From NCBI GenBank assembly GCA_963932465.1, contig OZ010793.1, positions 368,928,459-368,992,458 on the forward strand: DNA of 64,000 nucleotides, read 5' to 3'. The DNA is from Maratus speciosus. Taxonomy: Eukaryota > Arthropoda > Arachnida > Araneae > Salticidae. Position 1 is the first letter of the stretch. Each line of letters starts with the position of its first letter. Positions 1 to 12,671 of this stretch are shown here, in pieces. The position numbers were made by a program, and so were the translations under genes. The notes beneath the pieces were generated by a model, which worked only from the letters and a program-made list of their open reading frames with translations, did not search any database and had not been told where the DNA came from.

Positions 1-2823
1 TGATAAAGTTTTATTTTCGTTATGGAATATGGACAGTTGAATTTTTTTTTTCGCTATTTACATTTCTTTAAGTGCAAACGTATTAATCTTTCGCAATCAA
101 GCTGTACGTAGTAAAGAATGATTTTAAAATTTCATGCTTTAAAAATATTTTTAAAACCATGAAAAAATCCGTTAATTGAGTTGTAGTTGTTGAACAAATT
201 GCAGTTGAAAAAACTTTTTTTTTCTAAACGGTGGTGTAAAAATCGTAATTGTTCAATGTTTAGAGCTTAAACAAATTACTTTAAAAGCGAAATTTGTTGT
301 TTGGGACATTTCCATAGTCAATACATCGTCAGCGTTACTCACGAAACATGGTTTAGCTTTACAATGTAAATGCTAGGAAGGATTTATTTTCTTCCAGATG
401 CCTTATACTCCAAAAACAGGAAATTTACTGAAAATCTGTAATAGTAAATTTAATTTAAAGAGAAGTTTGAAAATCAGCATAATAAATCAATTAAAAATAA
501 ACCGGAAACAAATCGATGTTTGATTTAAATTTTCCTTTGATAAATCATTGGTCTTTCCCTTAAATCTGCTAGGCATAGCTACTGAATTTAGTGGAAAATG
601 AAGGTAGTGATTGCACTAGATAACAATGGTTCCGTCACAGAACTGAAATTGGTTGATTCAAGTTTTATGCGTTGATTACGAATATGTTTTCCGTTTTTAT
701 CCAGGTAGTCCAGATTTTGAGAAATTTGCATATTTAAGTTTATGCAAGTAAACTGTTTTGTGCTATTTTACGCAAATTTTGGGTACAATAAATGCCAATT
801 GAACTGCCTTTTCCAGATAACGATTAATAAACCATTTACTTAGATAAATGTCACGATTTGTATATTCTTAACATTTATCTATCAATTATTAATCCTAATA
901 TGCATATTTTTCAATGGTGTAATGTTTACATTACTATCAACTTTAGAACAGTTGCCACAGAAATGACGTGATGTTTTTCTAGACTAGATTTTTAGGCTGA
1001 CTTCAAATCTGTTATCTGTTACATTAGATCATGTCTAGTTTTTGAGTAAAATGTATTTCTACTTTTATACGGTATTGACACACGTTTGATATAAGTGGCT
1101 TTTTAGGAGTGTGTAACTTATTATCGAAAAAGTGAACAGAGTCAGATTCCTGTCAAGGATATAAACAACAATTTATATAATCAAAAAAGAAATTGAAAAG
1201 TGTAGTAGAATCTATCCTAACTAGTTCTAATCTATCCTAACACAAAGTAGCATAAAAAGCGATTTCTGGCTTTTTTGAAGCAATAGAACAAAACACCTAC
1301 CAGATTTCAAATCAGCTCAAAAAACTGGTTTAAAAACATATTAGCGTACTCGTGTAGCAAAAATATTAGGACGTCAAGAAACATTATTAGAAAAACATGA
1401 AAAGTATGCAAATTAGACACAATATTTCACGGTCAAATCCCAGGAACAACGTTTTTGTAAAGTAAACTAGATAGTAATCCTAACATAAAACAAAATAAGG
1501 CAGTCTGATAATGTTTTGTGCCTTAAACTTGCATATAATTGTGCAAAATTTACAAAATTTGCATAAATCAAAATATGCAAATATCTCAAAAACAATACCA
1601 ACTGGGATAAATCTAAAACTAGATTCGAATCAGCACAAAAAACCGTATAAAACAACTAATTTCGGTTTTGTGAAAGAACAAAAGTTAAAATTTGTTGACA
1701 AGTGTTATAAAAGATATTCGTTAAAAATATAAGAAAATAAATCATGAATTTAAGAATAACATTGGCGTCATATAGCCAATTTATGTTTTTAGTATTCCAA
1801 AACTTTTTAATTTCACTTATGGGGTTTCTTATAAAGATACTGTACTTTTTAAAAGTGAAAACTTCACAATCTTGCCAGCTTTTTGCAGACAAATTTACTA
1901 TTATAGCAGAAAGGTTTCAGAAAATTCAATGCAACCTCTTACTTACTTATGATTCCGAAAACCTTTTCCTTATTCTCAGAATAAATTGCAGAAGGATGAA
2001 TCAAAATTTTCAAAAAATAACATGTTTCGAGGTTTACGAAAACATTTCTGATAAAGTTGTAAATAGAAAGTTGTACGTGAAAGTTACCAGCAGATAGTTA
2101 AAACTTTGAAATGTGACGATTAAAAATTTGCTGGACTGGCCAAATAAATTCTTCTTTTTTCTCCGATAGATTTCGTTTCCTCTCAGATACTTTTTTTTTC
2201 TTGAAAACAGATAAAGTTTACACTTTCATGAAAAATTACACATTCCATATTACAATTGTTTATTAACTTTTATTTCATTAAAGAATTGTATTAAATTAGA
2301 AACAGTCCAAATTTTAATGCTGTTTATTTATGTAAAATAGATTCTAAAAAAAAGAAATGAAAGAAAAGATTGATTCCATCTTAAACATTGCCATTTTTAC
2401 TCGCACCGCTTTTAATGCCCTTGTGAAAAGTTTCAACAGAAACTTTTCAAAAAATAATTATTAAAATGTCTTTTTTTAATCTTCAAATTCGATTCTTGTG
2501 AACAGGGATCAATATTTTCCCAGTTGAATGCAAGGAGCTTAAACAAGTTTTTTGGTTCATTGTAAAGCTAAAATGACTACGATATAATGATTTCTTGATG
2601 TCAACTTTATTTTCTAGAATGAATTGATTTAAAAAATCTCAATATGTGAAAATACCTTTTTATTTCTTCGAAAATTTTTTTTTTGAAAAAATTAATTTAA
2701 TGAAATATTCTTTTTTACTATCTATTTAAATTGAAAATATTTTTGTTTTTCAATTTTAATAACAAAAAAAATAACTTTAACAAATGTAATAATGTTTTGT
2801 ATTTATATCATTATCTTTTTTTA
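1..2823. other. AT-rich non-coding DNA, no gene recognised
   Basis: No reading frame here resembles a known protein. The open frames near 1.5-2.1 kb are AT-rich, lack domains and have no splice-site or codon pattern like the cuticle gene further on. No tRNA-like boxes or clear inverted repeats were found by eye. Treated as intergenic. Confidence 0.6.
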
Positions 2824-3520
2824 GGTGCGTTCGTAATTATATAAATACGTAGCACCTATACCCGTCGTTCAGTCCGTCTGTCTGTCTATCCGCATATAAC
2901 AGAGAAAAAAGTACCCAACCGAATGGTCTGAGATTTTAAATATAGGATTGTTGCAAAATTTTGTCGAGCCATTTCAAATTTTATGAAAATCGGATGTATA
3001 GTTTAATTACAGGGGCAGTCAAAAGTTTTCCGTTACATTACGGCCAATGGGAAAAAATTATTGCAAGTGCATTTTAATGATGTTGCAGCCTTCCGAATGG
3101 TCTGAAATTTTAAATATAGGATTGTTGCAATATTTTGTCGAGCCATTTCGAATTTTATGAAAATCGGATGTATAGTTTAATTACAGGGGCAGTCAAAAGT
3201 TTTCCGTTACATTACGGCCAATGGGATAAAATTATTGCAAGTTCATTTTAATGATGTTAAAGCCTTCCGAATGGTCTGAAATTTTAAATACATAATTGTT
3301 GCAAAATTTTGTCGAGCCATTTCAAATTGTATGAAAATTGGATCTATAGTTTAATTACAGGGACAGTCAAAAGTGTTCCGCTACATTACGGGGAATAGGA
3401 AAAGAATTATTGCAAGTGCATTTTAATGATGTTACACTTATGAAGTGCAAAAAAATATACATTCAGTACAATATGGGGTGTAAAAAATAATTATAAAACT
3501 AGTTATAGTATGAACGCACC
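2824..3520 (-). mobile_element. Repeat element bounded by GGTGCGTTC / GAACGCACC
   Basis: The stretch starts GGTGCGTTC and ends GAACGCACC, a 9-bp perfect terminal inverted repeat. Its left 100 bp, read on the minus strand (gttatatgcgg, ggtgctacg, tatttatataattac), matches the right end of a repeat at about 53.95-54.07 kb. The DNA just outside its right end (TCATTTGCCACGTTT, reverse complemented) matches the left edge of the repeats at 5.4 and 53.6 kb, so the family may extend beyond the 9-bp repeat. The middle is three 174-bp tandem units. No coding capacity. A non-autonomous DNA element is likely; the superfamily is not decided. Confidence 0.6.
2919..3440. repeat. Tandem repeat, three 174-bp units
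   Basis: The motif ccgaatggtctga recurs at 2919, 3093 and 3267, exactly 174 bp apart. It is followed each time by near-identical text, including gttgcaa, gtcgagccattt and cagtcaaaagt. Units 1 and 2 are almost identical; unit 3 is more diverged and runs out near 3440. The array lies wholly inside the element at 2824-3520. Confidence 0.88.
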
Positions 3521-4009
3521 TCATTTGCCACGTTTGCAATTTGTTTATACATAATTTAGTTACAAAAAAATATTTTACCATCATTACAAAAAATAATATT
3601 TTGAAAATTTATATTTTGAAATTGATAGAGTAATTAGGACATCCATGGATCACTGTGAATATTTCGTGTTTTTTTCAAACTTCATTCCATTCTATTTCCG
3701 GAGGAGTGAATATAAAATACAAATACACAGTCAAGTTTTAATATAATAGATATTATTGTTAAAAACTAGTTTAATGCATTATTTCTTTATCGCCTCTGCT
3801 CAACAGAAACATTTTTTTATTCACTTATTATAATCTGTCTAATCTCACTTAACAAGCCATTTTAAAAGTTTCCATCGATCTTACTCATCCATTTGATTGC
3901 TGTGTAGGTCCAAATCTCAGTCTCCGCCAACTCATTTTACCACCAACTCAGTTATCACAGTTCAATAAACAGTGTTTTATTAGATTTATTTTAATTATCT
4001 CGAAAAAAT

Positions 4010-5158
4010 CCAAAGGTGACCGGCCACTTGCGATTTTAGACGTTTTGTTAAATATCTAGAAAACTACATGAGGAATTATCCTGAAACTCCAGTTGTGTAA
4101 ACAAAATAGTACAGGTCATACATTTCCGTGAGAATTTTTTCCCGAAACCCCATAGGAGACCGTCAACAAATTGAAAAAGAACCCAGGAATGGGGGAAAGA
4201 ACCCTTGGATAACCTTGTAAAAACAAATGAAGCAAAAGCGTTCAAACTGTAGATTATGATTAAGTGCTTTATTGTAATAAAATGTGTTCATTTTTATAAG
4301 GATAGTATGTATACTCGTAGAGAAATTAAAGTTTTTATAAAGAGAGTCACAAATTTTGCCAAGTTTTTTGCTTATAATTTGTAGAGTTCTTAATATAAAA
4401 AAAAGTTATTTTCAGAAAATATGTCAAACAACATTGTACACAATACTCAGCAATCAGAATTAAAAAATAATAAAAATTGTATGAAAAAGGAGCACGTTTA
4501 CTAAATAATAATTAAGTGCGAATGCCCAAATGTAATCAAAATATAATTTGCATAAAGTGTTAGGTTGCTCTATACATTTAGCTAACACATTATGCACAGT
4601 ATATTTTGATTGCGTTCGGGCATGTGCAGTGAAACATAATTTAGTAAACCTGCTCATTTTTCATACAATTTTTACTATATTTTAATTCTGATTGCAGAAT
4701 ATTGTGTACAATGTTGTTTGTCATATGTTTTGAAAAGATTTTTTTTTTATAACTCTGCATTTAGACTGCATTTTTTTATAACTCTTAATTTTAGAACTCT
4801 GCAAATTATAAGCAAAAAACTTGGCAAAACTTGAGACTGTTTTTATGAAAACCTGAATTTTTCTTCGAATATACATGCTATCCTCATAAAAATGAATACA
4901 AATTATTACAATAAGCCAATTAATTAAAATCTACAGTTTGAAAGCTTTTGCTACATTAGTTTTGACAGGGTTATCCAAAAGATATTCGTTCTTTTTAAAT
5001 TTGTTGACGGCCCCCTATGGGGTTTCGTGAAAAAATCTTTGCGGAAATAAATGACCTGTACACATCTGGAATTTCAGGTTAATTCCTCATGTATTTTTCT
5101 GGATATAAAACAAAACGTCTAAAATCGCAAGTGGCCGGTCACCTTTGGCCATATAGTG
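4010..5158. mobile_element. Foldback TIR element, TA target, left tip lost
   Basis: The left arm begins CCAAAGGTGACCGGCCACTT and the right arm ends AAGTGGCCGGTCACCTTTGG then ccatatagtg, followed by TA. Both arms continue as one long imperfect inverted repeat of roughly 550 bp each, meeting near 4.56 kb (gcaatcagaatt on the left, aattctgattgc on the right). A fuller copy lies at 45537-46976. Compared with it, this copy lacks about 10 bp at the left tip and the central segment. No transposase frame. Fits a non-autonomous Tc1/mariner-like foldback element. Confidence 0.85.
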
Positions 5159-5404
5159 TATACTTTTGCCTTAGACAATGTAGCTTGACTTATTTTTTTA
5201 CTATAGTCAGCTCAGATATAGTCAACTGATTTTTCTTTTAATTTTTGGACCAAGCAAAATACATACAACGTGCTCCAAGTTTATGGTTTCAACAATAAAT
5301 ATCTCTTTTTACATAAAACAAAAAAATACTAATGCTGCTGCAGTAAATGAACTTATTGTGAGTGAGACATTTTCTGTGCTTGTATTAAACAAGTCGAAAA
5401 TTGT

Positions 5405-6140
5405 ACCTCAAACGTGGTAAATGAAGTGCGCTCGAATTATAACTAGTTTTATAAATATTCAGATCTTGGTTCAATAGCTTTCGCACTCTTACACTATAAA
5501 AAAACCACTGTAGATTTGCCAGAACAAATTCGATCACAGTGAATGTCCTGTATCTTTCTTTGGTTTCCTGACTATATAATAATGAAAAATACAGTATTTG
5601 CGTAAAATTAACAGCACAATGTGCTTGCAATTTGGACGCATTTTTTTATGCACAAACTGCTGGCGTCCAAATTGCCAGCACATTGTGCTGTTAATTTTAC
5701 GCGACTACTGTATTTTCCATGTTAATATAGTCAGGAAACCAAAGAAAGATACAGCACATTCACTGTGATCGAGTTTGTGCGCGAGATGAACAGTACTTTG
5801 TACTGTAAAAATGTCGTTTTTTTTTTTTTTTACAGTGTATGCAAAAATGCATGAATACAAAATTTATTACGATTATATATATTAAATTCAGTAACATGGA
5901 AATAATGTGACTCCATCTTAAATAGGATGTAATCACCATGGAAACCTAGAATCAAATATCATGGGATATTATGGAATCAATTACGTATGATAGGATTTAA
6001 AAGAATGAAGAAAACTTTTATTAATATCTTTTTAAGATTTCATTCGATTTTAATAAAATTTGAAATGACGCGAAAAAAATTCTGCAACGATTAAGAATAT
6101 ATTAAATTTGAAACAGGTGCTACGTATTTATATGATTACC
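5405..6140 (+). repeat. Dispersed repeat copy, interrupted by a MITE
   Basis: Runs parallel to 53605-54073: both start at aaacgtgg(t/c)aaatgaagtgc, share attaaattcagtaa, ctccatcttaaata, atgataggattta and cttttattaatatctttttaag, and end near ggtgctacg(t/c)atttatat. This copy is longer only because a 346-bp element sits inside it at 5492-5837. Non-coding. It belongs to the same family as 2824-3520. Confidence 0.8.
5492..5837. mobile_element. 346-bp foldback MITE with TA duplication
   Basis: Starts CACTATAAAAAAACCACTG and ends in a T-run followed by ACAGTG, flanked by TA on both sides. The interior is a near-perfect hairpin around 5640 (ttggacgca / tgcgtccaa; cagcacaatgtgc on both arms). The paralogous repeat at 53.68 kb reads gcactctta|tgcaga with one TA and no insert, so the TA duplication is directly supported. 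A second copy is at 46991-47375. Tc1/mariner-type target choice; no coding capacity. Confidence 0.92.
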
Positions 6141-7876
6141 TAAAATGCTCCTAAAAACTGCTGCGAATAAAAACGTGAAAATTGTGAGCTCGATAGAGAA
6201 ATATATGATAAACATGTTGAAGCAGACATTTTTTAAATCGAAGAATTATTTTAAGCACTATTTAATGTTGAAATCTGTCAAGATAGTTCAGTTACAAAAA
6301 AATTATAAAATCAAACAACATGAATAGCAAGTTAGATATTTTTTACAGGAGCGTACTTAACAAGATTGTGGTGTGCAGCATCTAATCATTTTTTTTTACT
6401 TTTGTTGCAGTGTTTCTTTCAATTTTTTATTTAAACCTATTATTGTCTGAATAGATATTTAAATCATAGTTTGAAATAACCGTGTTTTAACTACTGTTGC
6501 TAGATTTTAAAAAGCCCAAAATATAAAATTTACAAACACTTTTCAATTGAAATACATATTTTCAAGTGAATATTGAAAAAGAAAGAAAACTTTAAAATAA
6601 TTAAATTATTATGTGCTAAAAGCATTTAATGGTGAAAATTACATCATAGTTAAAACGATACATTTAAAAAGAATTCCTTATAGGATCGTTATGACATCCG
6701 TGAAGGTGAGGCATTTTTTACTTAACCTTTTTATACTAGCGGATTTTCAAATGTGTAAGTAATTTTACCAAATCAATTACGAAAACAGCCATTAGCTGTC
6801 GTGACAGATGTTCCTTGAGAACAAAAAATTCGCCAAAAGATCGCCATTGACCGTGATAATATCATTCAGTCTTCCGTAATAGGGTGTTTTTTTTTTAACA
6901 GAGCAAATTAGCGTATTTTTAGAGCCTGCGTGACGGTGATTGGTGAGTGTAGCTCTTAGATGGCAAAGCCCTAGTATACGGCACGTATATGTGTGAATAC
7001 GAATGGGTTAAGAATGCATTAACTATTTACGTGTGGTCAAACTATGCGAGGTAACTATTTACGCGTGTCAAAATCCTGGTTTTGACAGAAAAGATGGGAA
7101 AAACTTCTATAAGACGCATCATTTTAATTTAACAATAAAATATCCGGGAATGTGAAAATCTGATATTTTACTGTGTTAATTGTAGAATGATTGAATAAAA
7201 AAAAATGCATCATTTTCTTCTATTTGATAGGATTTTCGTTAATGATTATTTATGTACTTCGATTTCAATCAAGATAAAAATCATTATTACTTTTTTCTGG
7301 TCATTTCAAGAAAAAAAACAAGAGCAATTGCAGCCTATTTTCTCAAAAATGCACATAAAATTGAAATTAATTCACTTATTTTACTTTTCACTTCTGTATT
7401 CGTACATGGTTATCGTAAAATCAACGAGTTGAATGCAGTGACTTGGAGAAAGTATGCTTTGTTTCATACAGCTGTTGAAAATATTTGGTGTGTGCTGCGC
7501 GGATATTCACAATATACCTACTCGGTTCAGATACCCTGCAGTTCTGATTGGCTCGCTAGATTCAGACCATACTAATTTTTAATGTCTTGGAAGTGGCGAT
7601 CGAATGTATCATGCAACGCGTATTTTTGACGCACATACTATTTAATTATAACACAATTTAAAGATGATTCTGAGTAATTTAAAAAATATGTAAATGTAAA
7701 CATAAATAATTTACGCACATTTATAATATTTTTTTTTCTATTTCTATCAGCTTTTAATAATGTTAGTATTGTTTGTGCGAAGGTTTGTAAACTTTGTATC
7801 TTTTTGTCATGGAGAAGCACTTTGCTACCATTAACACCCCCCCCCCCCCTCAACCGCAACCCTACAAAAAAAAATG
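6141..7876. other. Non-coding stretch, one weak repeat match
   Basis: No gene recognised. Around 7487-7540 the sequence tgtgtgctgcgcggatattcacaatatacctactcggttc resembles, in pieces, the 3' part of the repeat at 24575-24882. A TTAA-bounded segment at 6722-7011 is considered but not accepted. The open frames near 7.2-7.6 kb show no domain. Confidence 0.5.
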
Positions 7877-8110
7877 TATGCATCAACCTCGTCGTGTAGC
7901 AATCTCATAAATATATGAAATTCGTTTTATCCGCGATCTCCAGCGCAAGTATGAGTACTTCGCGCCCATGAAAACCAAAATACTGTATGCGTCAACCTTG
8001 CCGTGTAGCGAACTCAAAGTGCATGGAATCCGTTAATGACCTGAACACCAATGCATGTATGAGCGCTTCGCGCCCATGGATACAAAAACAAAACATCACT
8101 GGATGCCTCG
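7877..8110 (-). repeat. Tandem repeat of ~109 bp with cttcgcgcccatg core
   Basis: The unit tatgc(a/g)tcaacct...gtgtagc...cttcgcgcccatg begins at 7877 and again at 7986, 109 bp apart; a third, partial unit starts near 8100. The reverse complement of the core, catgggcgcgaagcgctc, resembles the repeat cores near 52.0 and 53.0-53.1 kb (atgggcgcgaagtgcac). No coding content. Confidence 0.7.
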
Positions 8111-8335
8111 TAAAAATCTCAAAAATGCACAACATTCGTTAAAACTGCAATCGCTATAACGAATATTTAAAAAAAAATCATTATACAAATTACTAATATT
8201 GTTTCAAATTATTTTTGATAACTTAATTAAATATTGAAAAATAGGTCCATGGGCTATGGTTTATAAACCAATGGCAAGATCGGAATCATATCTCAGAAAT
8301 AAACACGGGATCAAGGTCAAAGGTTGAATGATATA

Positions 8336-9008
8336 CAGGTGTCCCAAATGTCCCTGACGCATTTTAAAATTCAATATAAAATTAAGTAATTGTCATACAG
8401 GAGTTTGGTTTGGACTAAAATGCTCCTCACAATGAAAAGTTTTCTTCAAGCGAATAAAAAATAGCTCCAAACTTCTCCAATAGATAGCGCTGTACCTTTG
8501 ATCAGAAAGAAGCATAAAAATCTCAGGGCAATTTGTTACATAGCATTTTGTTTTGTCAAAAGCAGTTACAGAGCAATAATTTAGGCAATCCATTAAAATA
8601 GTTAATGCGTGTACCCTTTGTAGTTCGAGCCACATCCAAACGGAACTCCAGTACAATCCACGTGTTCGCTAGCATTGCGGAATTGACTGGGCACAAAAGT
8701 TCCTTTGAACAGTAATGATGGATTTAGATTCGAAGTGCCAACTTATGCAATTAGCTTTGTAGCTGGAAGTCGTCATTTCTGTGTCACGGCGTCAAAACTG
8801 ATAATCAGAAAAAACGCATGTTTGAAAACAAACAAACATTCGGACAAGTGGCGCCATCTATGATCGAAATTCGGAACTACTTTTTTTATTCACTTGAAGA
8901 TAACTCTTCATCGTGAGAGGTATTTCAGGCGAAACCTCAGTCCTGTAAGACAATTACTTGATTTTATATTGAATTTTTAAATGTGTCAGGGTCTCTTGGG
9001 ACACCTTG
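8336..9008. mobile_element. 673-bp TIR element with TA duplication
   Basis: The left end is TA then CAGGTGTCCCAAATGTCC; the right end, reversed, is TA then CAAGGTGTCCCAAGAGACC. Both arms continue inward with attcaatataaaat(t/c)aagt and then a shared segment (cacttgaagataa / ttcttcaagcgaa), giving long inverted arms. The terminal style CAGGGTGTCCC and the TA target fit Tc1/mariner-type non-autonomous elements. The minus-strand frame at 8393-8656 is just arm sequence and shows no transposase motif. Confidence 0.87.
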
Positions 9009-9657
9009 TATGTTATTTAATGTTAACATGACTATTTGCTACATAACCTTAATTCAGATCTGTTTCAGTCATGCATTGCCAGGTGTTCCAATTTACGCGG
9101 AACGTCTGATTTTCAGGAGTTTTAAGTCTCTTCTGGCATAACCACTGCACGGGACGCCTAAAGTCCCGATTTTTCAGGACTTCTTTTTGTACCATGCTTT
9201 TCGTTAGCTTGCATCAAGCGGAACTTAATACATTAGAAGCTGTGGAAACAGAAAATCTGTATATAACGGAATATTTTTATGATTCTGCAAAAAGTAATAC
9301 CGTACAAATCTACCTGGTGGGATGGAAACTTGTCTATCACGGAATATTTTGCGGCTCCAATCGATTCTGTTTTTACAGGTTTTATTGTATTTGGTTTAAT
9401 AAAACCTGCGAAAACTGAGCTTGTTTATAACAGAATATTGTCTTAAAAGTAAAAAATCATAGTCCCAACGTAAGGACCACACAATCATAACTGTACAATC
9501 AGAAGCCTCTCCAAAACTAAATTCGTTTCGGTTCCGCTTTCACAGATTTTATTGTATAAAATTAATTGTTGTGTTTATATAGTAACCTAAAACCTACTAT
9601 GACGGAATTTCCAGTGACAAAAAAAATATTCCGTTTTAGACAGGTTCGCGTCTTATC
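9009..9657. other. Non-coding stretch with degenerate short repeats
   Basis: No gene recognised. A phrase of the type acaggttttattgta recurs in diverged form near 9375 and 9545, and again near 10250 outside this stretch, suggesting an old repeat. The short frame at 9194-9418 has no domain. Confidence 0.4.
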
Positions 9658-10150
9658 CCTTTATCTACTGACGGTACTTATAATTAACATTAAAATAACT
9701 TGTTATAAAATTCATTTAATACATCGATTAGTTGTAATACTGTTTAGAATGAGTTATAGATACGTTACTTTATCTTGTTCTAAAAAACATCATTGGTTAC
9801 ATAAAACAAAAATATTTTTGAAGGGATTATTTATTTTGCCTTTTCAACTTTTCAGCTTCCTTGTCGTTGGAAGGGGGGGCGGGGGGATTTTTCAATTCGG
9901 AAATATCTCTATATTTCTATTGTAAGAACTTTACATTTGTACATTTCTTAACTTTACAAAATGCTAGGAAAAATATTTAAAACAAAAGATTTGAGTGCTG
10001 TTATGAATACAGCACAAAATCCCTATAAATTCAAATTTAATGAATCCTTCTAAATCCTTCTAAAATTTATTATATGATTATGTAAATCTTCTAATGTAGT
10101 TTAAACAATTCACGAAAAATGCTTTAGAAGATAAATTTTCAGGCATTCAT
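9658..10150 (+). repeat. Dispersed ~490-bp repeat, copy 1
   Basis: Matches 36866-37350 in the same orientation, sharing ctacttacggtacttataa-like text, aacttgttataaaattcatt, taatacatcgattagt, a G-rich run followed by atttttcaattcggaaata, and atgctttagaagataaa. Divergence looks like about 10-15 percent by eye. No coding content; the element class is unknown. Confidence 0.8.
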
Positions 10151-12663
10151 AATTCAGGATAACAGGTTAACAGGATAATTGAATGGTAGTTTTTCCGGAC
10201 CAAGAATTTGTTACGCTTAAGATAATAATTTCGTTCTAGACAGGTTCCATTTTCATGAGTTTTACTGTATTTTTATGGTTTGATTTAGAAGCCCTTGTCA
10301 CAATTTTTGTGACAAGATCTAAAAACAGTAATTTTAACTTATAAGATTCGATCTAAAAAAAGGTCTTTGTGAAATTCCTTAGATCTTAGACTATCGAAAG
10401 TATGAAAATGACAGTGATATAATAATCACAATTTATTAGTTTTCGAAAACAACAAGTTTTGAAAGATCCACAAGCTGTTATTTTGACAACATCAACTGCA
10501 TAAGCCTTGAATTTTATAACATCGTCAATGTTAGTTTTTGTGATAAGAAACAATGTAATTAAGTGACTTCGGTATCGTCAACCTGGCACTTCCCAGCACA
10601 ACAAGATCAGTTTTGTCTAATAATTTACTAAATTATAATTTTGTGAAAATGCAATTATACTAATAGATTTTAAATAATATTTTTATAAAGATCATAACAA
10701 TTTAAGACTTTTCAATTTTACATAATCCATGGCAGACTGCATTAATTAAAATTGCATATTGAACGACATCTAAATACCGTCAAAAGAATTTTGTGGGTCA
10801 CCGTTTTCAAATCAATAAGAAGCTTACGCAAGAAATTCAGAAATAGCTGAAAAGAATTAAAAAAAATAATAAGAAGAATCTTTATTTGAAAGATTGGTCA
10901 AAAAGTTTATACTGGAAAATAATTAAAGAAAATATTTAATTAAGAACGAAAAATCTAAGAGTAGTAATAGAGTTGTGGTAGTATGTCTGGCTACTGTTTT
11001 ATAAGGGTGCTTTAGTAGGCGAGTAAGTTTTTGTTATTTTGAGTGCTGTTCTGAATCACTAACATTTATGGTTGAATAAGAAATTTATACTGTCTTTTTT
11101 AAGTTTCGCAAAGTGCATATGAGCCTCTGGACTTAGTTGTCAGTGTTACTTTGTAAATTATATTAATAATTGACTCTGGTAATGTTGTGCTTATGTATAG
11201 TAGACTGTTTGCAAGAAACTTTTGATTTACAGCAATAAGGTAGTCTAGCTACGATCAAAGCCTATTGTGTAAGCTTTCCCGAGTTCGATGTAATGAAGGC
11301 TGTGCTTGGCTCTTGGACAGTGGATTTACTGTAAAGCTACAGATTTTTGTAAAAACTAGTGTTTTATCTACTTAGAATAAAGATATGTTTAGGCTCACGG
11401 ACTCTACTTATTTGTGTAACATTAAGTAAAGAGTATGGTTTTTTTTTTAGAAGAAATTTATTTTAGAAGCATTTTGAATTTAGTGTAGCTTGAATTTTAA
11501 CGAATTAGGAAGCAGTGTTATTCCGTGTGCTTAGAGGCATCTAAAATTAAACTTGCTTCTTTGCTGCTCTTTCTCTTTTTAACCCTTTAAATGTTTGGGG
11601 CGTAATATTCCGTTCTCTAAGCTCCAGGTTTCACAGCAATACAAGCAATATTTAAGATTATATAATTCTATAGATTTAATGAATTTTAAATACATTGAAT
11701 AATGATTAATACTCTCAAGGAATTGCATTCATATCTGTAATTGAGTTTCTTTTATAATGTTGAAAGAATCATATTTTCTTAGCATTTAAAACAAAATGCA
11801 AGGAAAACAACATTCCAATTTTATCCTTTTGCAAGACGCTCAGAGAGTTAAAGTATATCATGTCCTCATTTGAAGCTAAGAACGATTATAGGATTGCTAC
11901 AAAGCTACAATCACCTAATTGTCTGCAGACAATTAGTAGCTGGAATACAGAGGAACAAAGCTGTTTCATGGTCAACAGACAATTTCCAGGATTTCATTAA
12001 TATCAGCAAAAACTTAACTCCTAATATTATTAGGTCTCCCTACGTTAATTTGGAATACGATCTGTAAGTATTTACCATGTTTATTTTACTGAATCAGTTT
12101 AATTCCATACAATATTGCTTATAGTTAATTAAATACTGAATTTCTTTACTTCCCTGTGGAACATAAAAGCCCGATCCCATAAAAATAATTCATCGCCAAA
12201 CATTATGACTTACCGATAATAATGGATAAAAGAAACGTCAAAGCATACTCAGAACCAGTTTGAATCGGCTCCAAAAGTGAAACTATTCTCATATAAAAAA
12301 AACTGTAACCAAAATCGAAAAAGTACAAACGCACAATATAAAATATTGACCTCAGGTATCCTACGCAAAATAAATAAATAAATAAATAAAAATACTAAAC
12401 TACAACTGAGAAATTGCAAAGATTTATTCCATGGGATTTGTCCCATTGGCGGAAGATTTTGTTTACCGTACATAGTCGACGGGAAAGTAAAGTATCTTAA
12501 TTTCTAAAATAATATTTTAAAAGTTTTAAAGTGCTTTTATTATTACTGAATTCTGGATTATGCTGTAATTATATGACTTTTGGATTGAAATTCAACGTAG
12601 GATAGACTGGTGCATGTTGTCCATAGGGTCACGTAGGCCCATCCGCCATATATTTTTCAAACT
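10151..12663. other. AT-rich non-coding DNA, no gene recognised
   Basis: No protein-like frame, tRNA box or long repeat was seen, apart from the short palindrome at 11915-11936 and an (AAAT)n run near 12369-12391. Small hairpins occur (for example ttgtcac/gtgacaa at about 10296-10316). Confidence 0.5.
11915..11936. repeat. Perfect 22-bp palindrome
   Basis: CTAATTGTCTG is followed directly by its exact reverse complement CAGACAATTAG with no spacer. A perfect 22-bp dyad is unusual in isolation. It could be a dimer-binding site or the remnant of a foldback centre; nothing nearby indicates a function. Confidence 0.8.
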
Positions 12664-12671
12664 ATCCCGTA

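Noticed and set aside
6722..7011. TTAA-bounded segment with CC ends (CCTTTTTATACTAGC / reversed CCCATTCGTATTCAC)
   Set aside because: Beyond the first bases the ends do not pair in register; only a deeper tatactag phrase is shared. TTAA is common in AT-rich DNA.
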